Below are positions 46,518-58,864 of a stretch of DNA of 64,000 nucleotides, piece by piece. The translations under genes were made by a program, and so were the position numbers. The notes below the pieces were generated by a model, which saw nothing but the letters and a program-made list of their open reading frames with translations, had not been told where the DNA came from and made no database searches. Source of the DNA: Heterobasidion occidentale. Lineage: Eukaryota; Basidiomycota; Agaricomycetes; Russulales; Bondarzewiaceae. The DNA is taken from contig JBCAQO010000006.1 in assembly GCA_039111635.1 (NCBI GenBank), forward strand, positions 2,604,001 through 2,668,000, given 5' to 3'. Each line of letters begins with the position of its first letter. Positions within the stretch are counted from its first letter, which is position 1.

Positions 46518-47844
46518 TCTGATTGTGATAGACTATAGATAGACCACAATATTATGAAACCTGCTGATGGTCAGGCCGGTCAGGCTTGATGTGGTTTTTG
46601 GAGAACGTGCAGGTGAGAGTGGGGAAGTGATGACTCTGGGAAGCGAAGACTGTTAAAGAGCCACTCATCGCGTTATAAGTGTGCAGCTCTGTGGCTGTGT
46701 GGGATACTGACGCTTTCAGCATATGTCGAAGGAAGAGATGCTGGACCACGTTCTGTCAATTCCATCATTTGTGTGGTGGGCCAGTGAGGATAAGTCACAT
46801 AACCGTTAGTCGCGCAGAGGGTGCCTGACGCTCATCGGCCGTGTGTTGACCTGGAGGGTTCAAACAAAAGATACTGATGCAGAGATCGAATCGTGACAGA
46901 TGTTCCGGAAAACGGGTCAGGCGAATGACAAGACCGATGTCAGGACGTTTCGGTGAAACAGTGCGTGCAGATATATCGTGGACCGAGTGAGCAAGTGAGT
47001 GTTCAAAAAGAGATGAATTGACACTTAAGGCCACACTCGTATGCTTCTTCTGATGGAATGGAGTTGGAATGGATGCTGGACGCGGTTACTATATCAATAG
47101 CCAGTCAGCCAGCCAGTCATGTTTGTTCTAGGTCGTTGGGCGCGTCGCTGTTGCTGCGATTACCTGACTTTCCTGGGCATCGAACAGGGCTATGTTTGTA
47201 TCACTATTACGAGCTAATTTGGTGGATGTTATATAATAGAAGGAACAGGATGACCCATGATAGAGCCTGAGGGCACTGCAAGGACGCTGTAGCTGTGAAA
47301 CCTTGCTCTACGGCGCTACCTGCAGGCGAAATCATCATGATTCTCCCATGTCATTGGAGCCATATCAGTGATATGCCGTTGACAAGAGCATTGACTATTT
47401 CTTCACCTGCTTTCTCAAACGTACTACATGTACAGGTTCACAGAACATGGAGCGTGTTTGAAGTGGGTTTTGAAGTTTGGAGCGGCCAGGACGAGACTGA
47501 GTTTGCCTAAAGCGGCAACGAACAAAGGGCTTATGCAAGCTCTACCCCACCCCACTCTAGGCTCAGCGACATCTTGTCGAGTACTAGGAACGAGACCATG
47601 TTGCGCTCGCGTCGCCGCGACCACTGTGCTCCACAAAATGTATCCGTCAGCGACCCTTTCTGCTTTCACAAGCTCGGCAACGTCGCCACCTATCTCCTCT
47701 TTCACACTCCCACTTCACCTGCGCTGTCCCAAGGTGCAACCGACAAGTCTACACTTCATCCCATCCATCGTCCACGCCAGCCGTGACGCCAACACGTTCA
47801 TTAATACCTTGCCGCTGACGAACACTTTGTTCTGTGCATCGAAC
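46518..47844. other. Divergent intergenic region
   Basis: F-box (minus) and methyltransferase-like (plus) genes point away from each other. A direct CAGCCAGT repeat sits near 47,100. An open frame in the methyltransferase's frame runs upstream from 47,428, but its first part is not family-like, so it is treated as 5' leader. Confidence 0.45.
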
Positions 47845-49194
47845 ATGCCTGTTCGACCTTCCCGCTCAACGCTTCTCGTCGTCTTCACGTTCTGTCTCTT
47901 TGCATTCTGGTTCCTCTACCAAGACCCACCGTTCAACCCCCCATCGAGACCTTTCTTCCGGGCGGCTCGCTTTCCAGGAGAATTGCGCGCGTGGATTCAG
48001 GAGGAGGACGCGCGGTATTCACTGGCATTGCAGGAGCGTAAGGAGCTCGTGCGCAAATGGGGACCGGCCGCCAAACAGATCGACCCGTCAGTATACTTGT
48101 TCCTGTCACAACGGGCCTGTTACGCTGACGACGGGTACACCTATGATGATCATAAGTTATCCCTCTCATGGAGAGTTCTATACCATTTGTACGCACGCGC
48201 TCTCCTTGAATCTAGACCGAGGCGCTCAACAACTGATCGTTGTTGAATGATTAACAGGGGATTTTTTCATTCCCGCGTTTCAGTGTCCGCATCGTGTCCA
48301 GCGCATCGGCACATTAGGTGATGGCGGCAAATGGGTATGCGGAATGGAACGCATTGTCAAGAAAGAAAAATGTGTCATTTACTCTGTTGGTGCGTCTCGT
48401 CTCAGTGGCATAAACGCACAAAGAATTGCTCACCGACTGGCCAGGCATCAACGGCGAGTCATCGTTCGAAGCAGCACTGCTGCAGCGAGCGCAGGATTGC
48501 GAGGTTTGGGGTTACGATTTCAGTGTGAACAGTGTGGGATCTCTTCCTCTGGTATTCGATCGACGAGTCTCATCCAAGATTTATATACCTCTAGTTTGGT
48601 CCAGAAATAGAAACTGTACCTGACCTCAAGAGACGTTCGCATTTCCATTCGTGGGCTCTTGGCGGTGAAGACCAGCACGCCGAGACAGACAACCCCAAAA
48701 TGTACACACTTCAAACCCTGATGCAGATGAACGGTACTTGATTTCTACATATCATATACCCGCATATTGTTAATCCTTGCTTGACACGTTACTAGGCCAC
48801 GACTTTATTGATATCCTCAAGATTGACATTGAAGGGGCAGAATTCGAGTCGCTCGCGGCACTTATCCAGTCATACGCATCTACTACACCCGACACACCCA
48901 CCGTGCTTCCTTTCGGCCAACTGCAGATCGAGATTCACGCGCGCCATGGGCAGGAGAATTTCGCCGAGTTTTCAAACTGGTGGGCAACCTTGGAGCGCGC
49001 GGGACTCAGGCCGTTTTGGACCGAGCCCAACCTTGTCTATGTGAATTTAGTGAGGGGGGTAGGGCCAGAGCTTGCCGAGGTGCGTTGCATGCGTTGACTT
49101 CTGCGAACGGCCTTTGGCTGATGCTGCTTGACTCATGCAGTATTCGTTCATCAACATTCGAGGAGACCATGCTTTAATCTCCGATGCCTTCTGA
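47845..49194 (+). CDS. Membrane-anchored methyltransferase-like protein (Methyltransf_22 / METTL24 type), copy 1
   Basis: Predicted type II membrane protein of 323 residues. Exons 47845-48086, 48157-48188, 48258-48389, 48445-48533, 48595-48733, 48796-49079 and 49141-49194 are all phase-consistent. The N-terminal anchor is [17 protein letters not shown] after a basic start. The domain blocks are [82 protein letters not shown] and [12 protein letters not shown], ending [16 protein letters not shown]. The GDGGKWVCG and [11 protein letters not shown] motifs are the FkbM-like S-adenosylmethionine fold. The substrate is unknown; Golgi or ER lumen is likely. The paralogue at 53,387-54,785 has identical lengths for exons 2-6. 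Confidence 0.85.
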
Positions 49195-49924
49195 TGTCAT
49201 GATCGCATCTCACCATCCATCGCAGCATCATTGTACACTATCATTTTACCATCCATTACATTGGACTGTTCGATAAGCTTCTCCAGCACGCACTCTAGCT
49301 TCCTTACCCTACTTGCAACTTCTTACATCGATCTCCTTCCAATGAGTACGCAATGCAAGACGTACTGCGACCTCACAAAGGACGCGGACTGATATTGCTA
49401 CGATACCATCTCTTACATGGAGACCGTCTCGTATTTTTTTTTACTAATATCAATCGAATTGGATGTCATTTTCCTCGCCCCATCGAAAGATATTGTAATG
49501 CATCGGGTTGAGATATTTGAATATGGGGGGTTCTCATGCCCTTGTCCGTTAGATGCCCTCCTCGGAAGACACCCCTCTGCCCGGTCGCGCGGTCGCGCAC
49601 AGCTGAACGTGAAAGCATGAGAAGATCAGAGCTTCAAAGCCCGGCGTCCTTCGGTGAGAACCACAACACCCGTGGGAATATTAAGATAGCCCTTCAGCTT
49701 CATCACTTACGTCTTCGACTAGCCTACATGCTTCCGTCCAGCCAAGTCAAGCTATCGTCACATCTGTAACCTGCTGACGAGAATCGAAAGACAAATCGTG
49801 CACTCACGCTTGAGGGTCTGAGGATACACCGAACTGAGGACGGTTGAGCGGCTTTGCATCACAAGAACACTGATGACTATGACGATCTAAAGAAGCACGA
49901 CGAGTAAGTTTTCTGTTCCTTTAA
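49195..49924. other. Intergenic; nothing recognised
   Basis: Holds the 3' flank of methyltransferase copy 1 and the promoter side of the P450. No coding evidence. Confidence 0.5.
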
Positions 49925-51962
49925 ATGCCCCATGTCCAGCTGCTGCTTTCTGCCCTAATCATGGATCCTATTATCTCAGCCTTCAGCGGTCTTGTGCTCG
50001 CAGTGACGTTGGCGTTGTTCGTGTACCGAAGGTCGCCTAAGAGCAACCTTCCTTTCCCTCCTGGCCCAAAGCCTAAATTCTTTTCTGGTAACGTGGATGA
50101 CATACCAAAAACCTATCCATGGCTCGGCTACGCCGCTATGGCCAAGGAGTATGGTGCGTACAACTTCTTCCGTGGAAGAAGTTGAGCTGAGTGTGACTGT
50201 GATCCTGCAGGTCCTTTGATCCACCTGAAAGTCGGGATGCAACGCAACATGCTTATTATCAACAGCGCCCAGGCCGCGTCAGACCTCCTCGAATCTCGCT
50301 CAGGCATCTACTCCGACAGGCCAAAGCAGTGGATGTATGGCGTCCTCGCGAACCGCTTCCTGAACGTGTTCGGTATCTCCATCCAGCACCCACGCTTCCG
50401 GCGCTACCGCAAGTTGATGAACAGCGGCTTAAACCCGCGGGCTACGCAATCGTATGCACCTTTGATGGAGTCTGAAGTCAAGACGCTTCTGCGCGCGCTG
50501 TACACGAAACCGGAAGAGCTCTCCGCACACGTCCGCAGGAATGCGGGAGCAGTAATCTTGAAGGTCGCGTATGGTTGGAAAGTCGAGACGAATGACGACC
50601 ACTTCGTGAAAATGATGGAGAAGGCGACCCAGATGAATGTGGAGGCGAACACCCCCGGAAAGTGGCTTGTCGAGGATTTGCCTGCCCGTATGCAGTTTTG
50701 CTTTCTTCTGGTTGTTCACTCACTGACGGCCAATGTCTCGCAAACCCAACACAGTGCGCTACGTTCCCTCGTGGTTCCCCGGTGCTTATTTCCAGAGACG
50801 TGCGCGATACTTCAAGGAGCAGCTGAACAACATTGATGCTGTGCCCTTCGAGTGGGTTAAAAAGCAAATGGTAGGTCGACTCGTACCTATCTAATCCGAG
50901 ATATTCAACACAATATGGCTTCACAGGCTTCTGGTTCATATATCGATTCCTTCACTTCTCGCATGCTTCAGCCTGATGATGGCAATACCCCAAATGCTGA
51001 AGAGCAGGACATCATTAAATGGTGCAGCGGTGCTCTCTATGCCGGTGGTGCCGACACCGTAAGTCTCTAGACAATGCAAATACGCGAATGCAACGCTGAT
51101 GCCGTCTTGAATGGAACATAAATCTAGACTGTCTCCGCGTTGGCATCGTTCGTTGCGGCCATGGCACTGTATCCTGAATACCAAGAGCGCGCGCGAGCGG
51201 AGGTCGACTCGGTCGTCGGACGCGACCGCCTCCCGACCATCGAGGATGTCCCGTATCTGCACTACGTCAATGCTGTGGTCAAGGAAGTGCTACGATGGGC
51301 TCCTGTGGCTCCGATGGGTATGTTGTACTTACATTCTCTCCTTGAGGGATGCTGTAATAAGATCATCTAGGCTTGCCGCACCGAGTCACGCAGGATGATG
51401 TCTACGAAGGTCAATTTATCCCTGCGGACACTACTGTCCACGCGAACATCTGGTATGCGCACTTTCCTCGACCATATGCAGCATGTTCTGAAAACATGAT
51501 GCAGGGCGATTTTGCATGACCCCGCCCTGTATCCGGAACCTGAGAAGTTCAACCCTGAACGTCACCTCGGCGAACACCCACAGCCTGACCCGCGCAAATA
51601 CGCGTTTGGATTTAGCCGCCGTGTATGCCCAGGTATGAATTTACTTTTATCATCGGAAGCTTTCTTCACAATCACCGTTCGGATTTTCAGGTGCCCATTT
51701 CGCGGAAACTTCGTTGACCTTTACCACGTCCTCGGTCTTGTCTTCTTTGATTATTTCGAAGAAGAAGGATGCCAACGGCAAGGTGATCGAGCCGATTGTC
51801 GAGTTCACGAGCAGTGTTACTAGGTATGGCCGATTTGGTGCTTGCTTCCGCATGTCAATACTAACCTTGGGTGTTTCATCTAGCCATTTGAAGCCTTCAT
51901 TCCAGTGTGATATCGTCCCTCGCTCTGCAGGGGCTCGGGCTCTGATCGAGGATGACGCGTAG
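49925..51962 (+). CDS. Cytochrome P450 monooxygenase
   Basis: Haem-thiolate monooxygenase anchored in the ER by an N-terminal helix (FSGLVLAVTLALFVY). Exons 49925-50153, 50211-50687, 50755-50870, 50927-51058, 51128-51317, 51371-51452, 51505-51632, 51691-51823 and 51884-51962 give 521 residues (509 from the Met at 49,961, which fits better as a start). Motifs in order: proline hinge FPPGPKPKFF, I-helix AGGADTT, ExxR in KEVLRW, FNPERH, and the haem loop FGFSRRVCPGAHFAE. In the haem signature F-x2-G-x-R-x-C-x-G, the first Gly is Ser here; the Cys ligand is present. The look is that of the expanded agaricomycete multi-gene P450 families; the substrate cannot be told. Confidence 0.9.
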
Positions 51963-53386
51963 AGACTTTGCGGCTCGTCTTATCTAACACCTATGCATAC
52001 ACTTTCATTTAGTATATCGAGCCTATCGTTTAATAGATCAAGGTGTTTTCGCTAGGATTTTTTCGAGGCTTTGGATCCTAGCCAGTGGTGCTTCTAGAGA
52101 TCAATGCTTGTAGGTTCGTCGTGAGTTTCTCTTCAAGCCAGTGGTACAGCCTAGCTTGGATCCCCGGCTGTCCAGACGGAAGCTTCGTCATGTCTGAGTG
52201 TGTGTCTGCCGAGATTGTCGCTGAGTACTAAGTATGCTTCTCACGTCTTCATGATGGCGCTCACTTCTTGGACAGTTCCCTGCAGGTTGTAGCTTGTGGT
52301 CGCAGGTGAGGTTCTATTCGATTCTCCGATTTGCATGCATTCTACAAGCTCCAATATCATCCACGGGGCTTGTTACAACTCTACTTGTGCACTCTTCACC
52401 CATGACGTTATTTCCTGCGCTCACAATCTAGCTTGGCATCAGAGCCCAGAACACTGGTAAGCAAACCTGCTTCATCCTTGCAGCTTAATGGCGCTTGCCC
52501 TTCCCTCGAATCCCCAAATAGGCAGGGCACGGTGTCTGCGCATTGGACTGAACAGGATCACTCAATTTTGTCCTTCTCGTTGCCCGACGAGTTGAAGCTG
52601 TTGAAGCCGAGTAACTGATGATCAATGATTCGTTGGAACCCGTGAGGCTCCGTGTGAGTTGATACGTTGATATTGAGCAACGACGAAGCAACGTCTGCGT
52701 TAGTGATCGAAAGGGCTTGGCACAAAACATGCAATATGCGCCGACAGCGCGTTGGTTGCCGAGAAGCCGCGCCAGGCACCCTTACCCTTTGCATCCTGCA
52801 ACCTCGGTCCTCCACAAGCTCACCAGACAATCTGCATGGTCCGTGAAGCCTTTTCGAAGTACCACACGGACAGCATCGAGAGGATGAACTAGGGTGAATC
52901 AGCAAACCTGTCGATGCACAACGGAGAGCAGACCGCAAGTTATCCGGTGGGAGCGTGAAGGACATTACAGTCGGAGAGATCGACAGCATAATTTGCGGCA
53001 TTATCGACCCCGGCGCGGCGTCAATCTTCCCTTAGGCCTGAGGCTTCTCCATGAGACAAAGAAATGTGCTGTCGCTAATAGGATGGCTACGTGTCCACAT
53101 AGGTGATCGAGGCCCGTCATTTCCCCCTCTTCCAAGTCGGCACTCTGCAGCCGGGGCAGTGCGGGCTTGCACCTTGCTCCTCATTCCACCTTTCGCTGAT
53201 CACCTTTCCTGTTACCTAGACAAGCGGCGTCTCTTTCTGCGGAAGCCGTTCGGCGTTGTTGTCTGGATACTAGACGTAGTGCAGGGTCACATAGTGGCTC
53301 AAGGCGCTTGACAAGACATTCACGAACGCGTTAAATACCCTGGCGTTTTGTTCGCACACAAGGATATCCCCGCCTCCCATATTCGA
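51963..53386. other. Intergenic; no gene supported
   Basis: About 1.4 kb with only short frames. A minus-strand frame at 52,558-53,001 (147 codons) is Ser/Arg/Cys-rich with no domain. A TTAAATA box at 53,331-53,337 lies 50 bp before the next gene's ATG. Confidence 0.45.
53331..53337 (+). promoter_or_regulatory. TATA-like box upstream of methyltransferase copy 2
   Basis: TTAAATA 50 bp before the proposed ATG at 53,387. It argues against the in-frame start further upstream at 53,348, which would sit only about 10 bp from this box. Confidence 0.3.
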
Positions 53387-54785
53387 ATGTTATCACCCCA
53401 GCTACGATGGCAGATGAAGGGAATGAATTTTCGTCTCCCTCACGCCATCATCCTGTTCTGCCTCGTGATCTCTTCAATTTATTTGTTGGTCGTTCGGAGG
53501 CATCGACACGCATCCTCCCTCGTACACACGTCGTTTTACCATAGGCCGTCTGCTGGCACTCTCCGTGCATGGGTGGAGAGAGAGGAAGAAATGTATTCGA
53601 GGACTGTGGCCGCGCGAGCGGCGTTCGTCAGGGAGTGGGGAGGAGATCTCGCCAAGATCGAGTCGTGAGTCCATCTCGTTTCCAATCTGACCCTTGGAAA
53701 ATATCTCAAGTTTTTCAATCGGAAATCTAGGTTCCCTTCGCATACGAAACGGTACACATTATGTACGAGCTGTTCCTGAGCTGGTGAACGTAATTCTCGT
53801 GGCGAGCTCATTGTTTTTGTTTTTGTACCTCGCAGGGGATTTTTTCCCTCCTACATTCAACTGTCCTCATCGCGTTGATCGCATTGGGGTAGTTGGAGAT
53901 GGTGGTAAATGGGTATGTGGAATGGAGGTCGTCGCAATGAAACAAGAATGCGTGATTTACTCAGTTGGTGAGGCATAGTCAACCATCGCACTTGACACGC
54001 GCGGGCTCCGCATACTCATTAGATTAACAATCGCGGGTGTCCAGGGATCAACGGCGAGTCCTCGTTTGAGGCAGATCTTCTCGATCGCGCGCCGGGATGC
54101 CAGGTATGGGGATACGATTACAGCGTTGACAGTGTGCGTATGAAAGTTTGTTGGGCAGATCGTGTTTTGTGCTGACACAACTTTCAAAGTTTGGTCCTGA
54201 GATCCAGCGCTTCAAAGACCTCAAGAACCGCTCTCATTTCGAACCGTGGGCTCTTGGCGGAAAGGATGCGCACGGTGTCAACGACAAACCTAGATACTAT
54301 ACTCTCCAGACAATCATGGAACTTAATGGTATGTTTGCGTCTGTCATGCCACCAGAATGCCGCCTCGATGACCCCACCACTAGGCCACGATTTCATCGAC
54401 ATCCTCAAGATCGACATCGAAAGCGGGGAATTCGACGCACTCATTCCGCTTCTCGAGGCTTACGTCCACCCTCCTTCTGGACCTGCTCGCCCGCTCCCCA
54501 TTGGCCAGCTGCAACTCGAGATACATGCTTGGAACGGGCGCGATCGTTTGGATTCCTTCCTGCCATGGTTCGAGTTGATGGAGCGGGCAGGGCTGCGCCC
54601 CTTCAGGAACGAGCCAAATCTGGTTTATCTAGGTTGGGTGAAGGGCTCCCATCCTGACCTTGTGGAGGTGAGCAGTACTTTGATAGATCGAACTTGGCCT
54701 CGAGATTAAAACAAAGCTTCAGTATTCTTTCATTAATATAGGCGGGGATCATGAACTAATTTCAGGCAACGCGGTACCATGGTAA
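53387..54785 (+). CDS. Membrane-anchored methyltransferase-like protein (Methyltransf_22 / METTL24 type), copy 2
   Basis: Paralogue of 47,845-49,194. Exons 53387-53664, 53731-53762, 53836-53967, 54045-54133, 54190-54328, 54384-54667 and 54723-54785 give 338 residues. Exons 2-6 are 32, 132, 89, 139 and 284 nt, exactly as in copy 1. The anchor is AIILFCLVISSIYLLVV. Domain blocks: [53 protein letters not shown]-like [30 protein letters not shown], and PNLVYLGWVKG. Near the end both copies read YSFINI followed by GDH. The acidic motif is IDIESGEFD against IDIEGAEFE in copy 1. A start at 53,423 (MNFRLPH) is also possible. Confidence 0.85.
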
Positions 54786-56059
54786 GCAGGGCCGGTAGAA
54801 ACAAGATTTGGCTACGTATCGGGCTTTTTGCAAGTCAATAATGCATTCGTAAATCGTCCGCACCTTCCCTTGAAGTTCAGAGGTCAACAGATCCATCAAG
54901 GTTTGCAAAATTCGTTGCAGATGGTGATGACCCTATGTGATCTTGCACTTCCGAAGACTGATATGCTTGCGTCGTGGAACGCCGTCCTCATTGTCGAGAG
55001 ACGGGCGTTGTGGCCTACGTATGCGATCGATCGCGTTTGGAAGCCACCAGCGCTTCGAGCCACAGGCCACCGGTCATCGGCCGCGTAAGCGCTCCGCACG
55101 TTCATCTCTCCGTTCGATCTCAAGCCGTTCTCTGCCGTTGCGTCTCTCGCTCTTCTCCTGTTGATCCAGACTAGTCCAGAATCCAGCGTCTTCGAGCTGC
55201 AAAGCGGGCACTTCTTATGCCGCTTAGTCGTATCGCAGTTGCTGATGTGGTGGCGAGACTCCGTACCTGCATTGTGGAGTGGCATGTAGCGCGTCAAGGC
55301 ATCCTCAAGATACGTATGTAGGCGCCACTAGCGCCACATGTTGCGTGCTGTTGTACTGCACCAGAGCATTCGATATTCGATGAGAAGCCTGACCAAGATG
55401 ACTAATCCAATATGGCCGCCTGCCTCAAGGCGCGAAAAGACGTGGCCAGGCCGCAAGGATGCGCACCGCTTCCGCCGGATTTGTTGAATAATCTTCGTCA
55501 ACAAGGGCTCACAGTTCCTGTCGGCCTTGTCACGCATTTGGCGAGACGGGACTGGAATTTGGCAAAACACAAGGCGCAAGCGATGAGTACTGCCTACAGA
55601 TCGGACTGAAAGAACGTGGTTCTCCGTGGCATTCTGCGGTGGCGGAGGGTGGCAGTCGTTATCTGATGAGGCGAAGTAGTTGGCCGAGCCGAGGGGAGGA
55701 AGCTTATGTGATCTTTGCCCAAATATGACTTTGCGGGAACGGGAGGGTGGCGTGCTGCAGTAGTGACCAAAGCAGGACCAACGGAGGACGGCCTCTTCGT
55801 CTTCAGCTTGACATCCTCGCCAAAGCGTCCGCTTTGACGCGTCCAATCTCCCCCTTCTCCTGTGCCCCGTCCTTGTCCACGCTTTGGTGTCCTTGGCAAC
55901 TGCTCGACACGTCTTTGTTCGTGGCTCTCCCTCATAAAAGGTGCGCGTCCTCGCGTATCTCATTCACAGAACTGACTATCCTCGCCACCCATCCAGCGCT
56001 ACTCTCGTCGCACCCAACTAACCCCTTCAACAGCTCAATCTCCCTTCACGCTATCTCCA
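54786..56059. other. Intergenic upstream of the checkpoint kinase
   Basis: No gene recognised. The last 150 bp has the pyrimidine-rich look of a fungal promoter and 5' leader, with CATAAAAG at 55,933-55,940. Confidence 0.5.
55933..55940 (+). promoter_or_regulatory. TATA-like box of the checkpoint kinase gene
   Basis: CATAAAAG about 120 bp before the ATG at 56,060, followed by a C/T-rich leader (55,970-56,055). Confidence 0.35.
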
Positions 56060-58450
56060 ATGGAAGCTCCTACCGCCTTCACGCACGATGATGCACCCGT
56101 AACCTCTCAAGAATTCCAGGAGACGCAGGTAGCAACCCAGCTGGCATCCCAAAATCCTGACGTGGGAGATGTGAACGCCCACCTTTTCGGCTACTTGAGC
56201 CCGTGCAATGCCCAGTCCAACATCCACCGATTCGATTTACTCGAAAACAAGCCGAACAAAACGTATACGGTCGGTCGTGGTCAAACCAATGATATCATAT
56301 TACCAGGGCTGAAAATAAGTGAGTCTTCAATCCTATCGGAATGCATCCACAGTGCCTTATACTTCCATTTTTCTAGGCGGAACTCATTGCACGATCACTT
56401 GGGATGGAACTGCCAGGGCCACCAGTGTCACTATCAGAGACACATCCACGAACGGCACGTGGGTAGGCACTTCTTCCTTCCCTGGTGCCACAGAGACTAG
56501 TGGCCTGATCTATTCCAAATCTTCACAGGTCAATGGCGACAAAATCAGAAGAGGGACCTCGCGAATCATTCGCGATGGGAATGAAATCGGGTTTGGTGGG
56601 GTCGCACAAACAAACCCTGCAGACGACTTTCGTGAGTGCATCTTGTTTTGAAGATGTTTGAAGCCTGCTCAACGACATGCTAATTAAACACCTGTGAAGG
56701 CTTTATATATCGCCATCTCGCTTGCCCTCCGAGGGTCGACGGGATTTACGCTAGATATGATCTCGGCGCCGAGCTAGGCCGGGGTTCGTTCGCGACTGTA
56801 GTGCAAGGCATCCACCGGGAAACCAGCGAGTGGTATGCCGTCAAAATCATCCATGGCTCCAGATTGCGAGGGAATGCAGGCTTAAACGTGTTTGACCGCG
56901 AAATCACGATCCTTGAGTCGCTTGACCACCCGAATATCTGTCGCCTGAAGGAGGTTTTCATAGATGAGGAAGAACATGACAGTGATATATGTGAGTTGAT
57001 GCTGTTTGAAGCACGGTCTTTAGCTCATCCATGGTCTTAAAGTCCTTGTGCTCGAATTCATTCGAGGAGGCGATCTTCTAGATTATATCGTGCGTAATCA
57101 AGGATTATGTACGCTTGCTTGCTCCACCGATGATTATGTTTGATAACTCACAATGGTAACAAAACAGCGGAACCTATCGCGAAGCATTTAACACGACAGA
57201 TGTGCCAAGCTCTTTCCTACATTCACTCCAGGGGTATCACCCACCGTGATCTGAAACCAGAAGTCCGTATCATGTTGATCTCTGATACGCTATTTTCGTT
57301 GACACGTCTTGTCGCAGAATGTCCTTCTCACACGCGACGATCCTCCGAACGTCAAAATCGCCGATTTTGGGCTAGCAAAGGCGGTAGACAGCCTGACAAT
57401 GCTCCGCGTTCGTACCTTTTCACCCTCAGATACTTGTTTTGAGGCTGAAAGCCATCATGCTGCTAGACCATGTGCGGGACACCCAGCTACCTTGCACCTG
57501 AAGTCGTTAATCAGACCAACAACGAAGGATATGACCACCTGGTCGATAGCTGGAGCGCTGGAGTTATTGTGTTCTCTATGTTCGTTCTCCCACCCCCACG
57601 TCTCCAGCGAAGTATGCAATAAGCAGAATTTCTGAATCTATCTCATTACAGGATGACAAATACTAACCCTTTCATAGAGGATAACGACGCCGATCTCAAG
57701 TCCAAGGTTGCCAACCGCACGATTGACTGGTATACACTCTCTCACACAGGTGTGAGTAACGAAGGTATGCGATCATTCTCACCATCGCTGTTCAACTTCG
57801 CTGATCAAGACACAGCTCAGGATTTCGTACGACGACTTCTGGACTACAATCCTCAAACTCGCATGACCCTAACCGTCGCACTCGAACATCCGTGGCTCTC
57901 TGGTGCAGCAGAGCCATCGAACATGCCACCACCGCACAATGACCCGCAAGATGGCGTCCTCGCCGACGTACCAATGCTTTCCGCGCTCCCGTCCGAGGAT
58001 CCAATGGATGACGACAGGGTACAGTGCAATATTTCCATTCGGATCGTGATACATGTTTCTAACTACCTGTGCTAGATGCCGCCGCTGGCACGAACACCGC
58101 CAAGGGCCAGGTGTGTGCCTCTGGAGCGCCGGAGTCAAGTGCTTGCACGCGAGGCTGAAAACGCCGGAACGGATTCGTGGCCCTTGGTCAACAACACAGA
58201 AGCGGAGAATAATGTCGCTGGAGGGCAGGCAAAGGGTGCAGGCGGCGAGAAACGCAAGAACCGTCGGCCGCCTCTGAGCGCTATCGCAGAGGATGATGTG
58301 TCGTCCAATAAGCGTGGCCGTCACGATGATGAGATGGACGTCTCTCCCGTCAAGCCACGCCCTGGAAAGCAGACAAAGGTCGCTGTCGACGCGCAGCCTC
58401 CCCTGCGGCGCTCGCCGCGCAATGCTCCCGTGAAGACTGGTCGCAAGTAA
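56060..58450 (+). CDS. FHA-domain checkpoint kinase (Rad53/Cds1/CHK2 type)
   Basis: Ser/Thr kinase of the DNA-damage and replication checkpoint. Exons 56060-56318, 56377-56462, 56529-56631, 56700-56990, 57043-57108, 57168-57262, 57318-57407, 57467-57579, 57652-58018 and 58076-58450 give 614 residues; a possible 45-nt in-frame intron at 57,764-57,808 would remove 15. An SQ/TQ cluster lies at residues 16, 22, 26 and 30, where ATR/ATM-type kinases would act. The FHA domain is at about 60-150 ([32 protein letters not shown]). The kinase domain has [34 protein letters not shown] and [11 protein letters not shown]. The tail is basic ([24 protein letters not shown]) and includes MDVSPVKP. Single FHA, so closer to Cds1/CHK2 than to the two-FHA Rad53. 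Confidence 0.93.
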
Positions 58451-58864
58451 TAAAAAAATGTCTGCTCGAATCTATGGATGTACAGTATGGATTGTTGTTT
58501 GTTCCGTTGCTCCCGTCTCCTTCCCCATTGATGTACTGCTTATCTGATCTGTCGTCGCTATTCCCATGCCGCTCTCTGTTCCAACAATGGTGCTCCTGAT
58601 ATTTCTCTATACCACTTCCCCACTTACGCAGTACATGCTCTGAGTTCTTTCGTTAGCTGTTGTTTACGTGGATCTTATTGGTTACTGTTTGTGCCACATT
58701 ATTTTCTGGTTGTGCATGGATGATCATTGGTTTCTTTCTCCTCTGCGAATGCCGAAGACTGTGAACGCGGTCACGTTACCAGATAATCAAGTCATGTGAG
58801 GTTGAATAGTGGCCTATATTCAGCGCTCCGCGAGAATGCGAGCAACTTCTCATTCACCATCGCC
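58451..58864. other. Tandem-gene spacer
   Basis: 3' UTR of the kinase gene and promoter of the next gene; T-rich, no coding evidence. Confidence 0.6.

Noticed and set aside
47428..47844. Upstream extension of methyltransferase copy 1
   Set aside because: Open in frame but without family features or a membrane anchor at the right place; the paralogue has no equivalent.
52558..53001. Minus-strand frame of 147 codons between P450 and methyltransferase copy 2
   Set aside because: No domain, odd composition, no promoter context, no introns of the local type.
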